DNA from: Xenophilus sp. AP218F
GTDB lineage: Bacteria; Pseudomonadota; Gammaproteobacteria; Burkholderiales; Chromobacteriaceae
DNA length: 64,000 nucleotides
Assembly: GCA_002213445.1 (NCBI GenBank)
Contig: NJIE01000023.1
Coordinates: 124,001-188,000, forward strand
Direction of reading: 5' to 3'
The notes beneath the pieces were generated by a model. That model did not search any database and was not told the origin of the DNA. It saw only the letters and a list, made by a program, of their open reading frames with translations. Of this stretch, positions 62,382 through 64,000 are shown one piece after another. Every line of letters begins with the position of its first letter. Within the stretch, counting starts at the first letter, position 1. A program made the position numbers and the translations under genes.

Positions 62382-62406
62382 AATCCGCTTACACCGCGGT
62401 TACACG
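62382..62406 (+). repeat. Island-end 25-bp element, right copy
   Basis: AATCCGCTTACA-ccgc-GGTTACACG, 55 bases inside the right attachment repeat, same orientation as the left copy. See 58750-58774. Confidence 0.6.
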
Positions 62407-62419
62407 GTCCGGAAAAGCA

Positions 62420-62443
62420 AAAAGGCCAACTTCGAAAAGTTGG
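62420..62443 (-). terminator. Terminator of tRNA-fMet
   Basis: AGGCCAACTT-cgaa-AAGTTGGCCT with A-run on its left, giving a hairpin and U-tract downstream of the tRNA on the minus strand. It lies within the island, between the remnant GTPase and the tRNA. Confidence 0.8.
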
Positions 62444-62460
62444 CCTAAGTGCTTGCTTTA

Positions 62461-62539
<79 letters not shown>

Positions 62540-62920
62540 TCAGTGATCTGTCTGCTGTGTGTCGTGCAGAGGAGCGAACTATACCGCCATGCAGGGATAG
62601 CGTCAAGACCTTTTGCAAAGAAAACTGAAAAGCAGGCTGACGCCCAGTTCATACTCCTTAACATATGCCGGCCTTGCACACATAAGCCATCAATAAACCC
62701 GCGCTACATTAGCACTGTGGTCAACGCGGAAGCGAAAGCCGAAGCGTCTGGCGCGACAGGATGGTCTGCCAATCATCCCGCCTCGCCGGAATCGACCTTG
62801 TGCATTTTGACGGGTGTTGCCGCCTGCTAGCGACTGCCAGCGCGAACAGGCGCCAGGCGATACCTGTTCTCCTAAGTGTTCATCACGGAACTTCGGGCCG
62901 CCTTGCGCGGCCCATTTTTT
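62540..62920. other. Intergenic region downstream of the island, possible small RNA locus
   Basis: About 380 bases without a supported protein gene. It ends with an orphan plus-strand terminator (62894-62921). No tRNA or repeat is seen, nor a clean promoter. A short plus-strand RNA ending at the terminator is possible but unproven. Confidence 0.4.
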
Positions 62921-62921
62921 T
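62894..62921 (+). terminator. Orphan plus-strand terminator
   Basis: GGGCCGC-cttgc-GCGGCCC followed by A and eight T. No plus-strand gene lies upstream. The convergent gene on the minus strand ends at its right edge. Confidence 0.7.
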
Positions 62922-63538
62922 TATCCGGCCAGCGCCAGCGCCCGCCCCATGCGCTTGCGGCACAGCCAGGTCAGGCCGAACAGCGCCGCCATCATGCCAT
63001 AGCTGACCAACGGCGAGAGCAGCAAAAAGCGCTCAACCGGCAAGCGCCAGGCCATCGCCGCGCGCAGCGCGGTTTCCAGCACCAGCCCCGCCCCCCACAA
63101 CACCGTCAAGCGGCGCATGCCGGCGCGAAAAGGCGCTTGCTCCCACAGGCGCTCGCAACGCGCCGCGCCGCTCTCGCCTTCTCTTTGCATCGTGGCGCGC
63201 GCCAGATAAAACAGGATGGGGCGCGGAAACAGCAAGGACAACAAAAACGCCGCGCCCACCGCGCCGGAAAGCAGCGACTCGCGCATCAGCAGCATGCGGG
63301 CGTCGCCGCCCAGCAGCATGACCAGCAAGGACAAGGCGATGCCCAGCAGCACCAGCAGGCTGATGGCGTCCAACCGGCGAAAGCGCAGCAACTCCCAGGC
63401 GCTCCACAGCACCGGCGGCAAAGCCGAGAAGAGCAAGCCGGCCGTCTCGCCCCACTGAGGCGCGGCGTAGCGGTAGCACAACCAGGGCAGCAGGAAATTC
63501 ACCGCCACCTCAAGCAACAGCGACATTCTGCGAGACAT
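62921..63538 (-). CDS. Inner membrane protein, VC0807-like family
   Basis: 205 residues with about six membrane helices. SLLLEVAVNFLLPWLCYRYAAPQWGETAGLLFSALPPVLWSAWELLRFRRLDAISLL and LLMRESLLSGAVGAAFLLSLLFPRPILFYLAR (each split by loops) match what is recalled of the VC0807 family, of unknown function. The start at 63538 has GGAA upstream; the longer frame passes through a terminator and is rejected. Confidence 0.75.
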   Translation of the reverse strand: MSRRMSLLLEVAVNFLLPWLCYRYAAPQWGETAGLLFSALPPVLWSAWELLRFRRLDAISLLVLLGIALSLLVMLLGGDARMLLMRESLLSGAVGAAFLLSLLFPRPILFYLARATMQREGESGAARCERLWEQAPFRAGMRRLTVLWGAGLVLETALRAAMAWRLPVERFLLLSPLVSYGMMAALFGLTWLCRKRMGRALALAG

Positions 63539-63602
63539 GGACCATTCCATCGTGGACAAAAGATGAATCTGTGGAAAAAACGGCGCGGCGTCAACCGCAA
63601 CG

Positions 63603-63632
63603 ACAAAGCCCCGCGATGATCGCGGGGCTTTT
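63603..63632. terminator. Terminator between the last two minus-strand genes
   Basis: AAAGCCCCGCGA-tga-TCGCGGGGCTTT with T and A tails, a 12-bp stem. It ends the small gene at 63676. Confidence 0.88.
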
Positions 63633-63675
63633 GCGAAACATCCGGCGGCGTGAGATCGCCGGACGGGAATGAGGG

Positions 63676-63861
63676 TCAAGCGGCGGCCTGGATGAAGCCA
63701 TTGGCCGGATACATGGCGCTGGCCAGGCCAAGCGCGGATTTGAACGTCACTTCAAACATCTTGCCAACCTGTCGGATGCTAACCACTTCGTAATGGACAA
63801 CGCTGCCGCTGTCTTTATGCTCGAAAACCTTGTAGCCAGGTTTCAGTTGGGAGATTCTCAT
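63676..63861 (-). CDS. Small conserved protein of unknown function (61 residues)
   Basis: 61 residues: MRISQLKPGYKVFEHKDSG, then VVHYEVVSIRQVGKMFEVTFKSA. The alternating pattern suggests a small beta barrel (SH3-like), a form common in nucleic-acid-binding or toxin-accessory proteins, but no family is recognised. AAAGGAAATAAG gives a strong ribosome site and a terminator follows, so it looks expressed. Upstream DNA to the window end is AT-rich. Confidence 0.6.
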   Translation of the reverse strand: MRISQLKPGYKVFEHKDSGSVVHYEVVSIRQVGKMFEVTFKSALGLASAMYPANGFIQAAA

Positions 63862-64000
63862 ATCTTATTTCCTTTTTCTTTTTTTCAATTTCTAGGGGTG
63901 TGGCGTTGTTAGGTATTATCACATCAAGAAAAGTTCCACCAGCACAGTTTATTGCCATGCCAACGATAACTGTCCAAGATGACTGCCGCGTGACAGCGAA

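Overview
The window is about 64 kb of high-GC, densely coded bacterial chromosome. Betaproteobacterial gene orders (rpsF-priB-rpsR-rplI, ispD-ispF, dnaQ-rnhA, ppx next to phoU), Gram-negative envelope genes (usher pili, lgt, MltD) and several chemoreceptors suggest a Neisseriales member, most likely Chromobacterium or a close relative. This is an inference from gene content; no search was run. Layout: 0-6.6 kb holds rsmB, a ClC channel, grxD, upp, a GNAT enzyme and a uracil permease. 6.7-11 kb holds a LysR regulator, a 48-residue exported peptide, three tandem YhhY-like acetyltransferases behind two abutting palindromes, an isochorismatase-family hydrolase and a probable DUF2322 protein. 11-12.5 kb is the rpsF-priB-rpsR-rplI operon. 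12.6-14.9 kb is a copper locus (multicopper oxidase, CsoR, small exported protein). 15-22 kb holds glyA, a probable small RNA, mdtJI, ilvD and lgt. 22-31 kb holds an amino-acid uptake system without its ATPase, two large peptidases, a metallo-beta-lactamase-fold protein, a DUF190 protein and an Ntn amidase. 31-34 kb is copA-copZ and pncA. 34.5-48.5 kb is housekeeping: monooxygenase/ArsR divergon, corA, ppx, phoU, rpiA, ispDF, dnaQ, rnhA, gloB, mltD, a FUSC protein, dtd and yaaA. 48.8-54.2 kb is a chaperone-usher pilus operon with a mini-pilin at its end. 55-58.5 kb has two chemoreceptors. 58.58-62.54 kb is a small genomic island in the initiator tRNA gene. Two envelope proteins follow. How parts work together: the multicopper oxidase and copA promoters carry the same ATACCC-N5-GGGTAT operator, so the CsoR encoded at 13 kb probably controls copper export (CopA), chaperoning (CopZ) and periplasmic oxidation as one split regulon. 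The pilus operon reads pilin, chaperone, usher, adhesin. AT-rich, possibly silenced DNA flanks it on both sides. The most unusual structures are: a triplicated 139-bp convergent terminator region at 45.7-46.1 kb; a tRNA-fMet island bounded by 47-bp direct repeats, whose integrase and GTPase genes are remnants and whose interior is a lower-GC thioesterase-MFS-AraC cassette; a candidate small RNA at 17.7 kb with a near-consensus promoter, two CUCCU anti-Shine-Dalgarno motifs and a strong terminator; and paired 24-bp inverted elements in the ArsR/monooxygenase divergent promoter.
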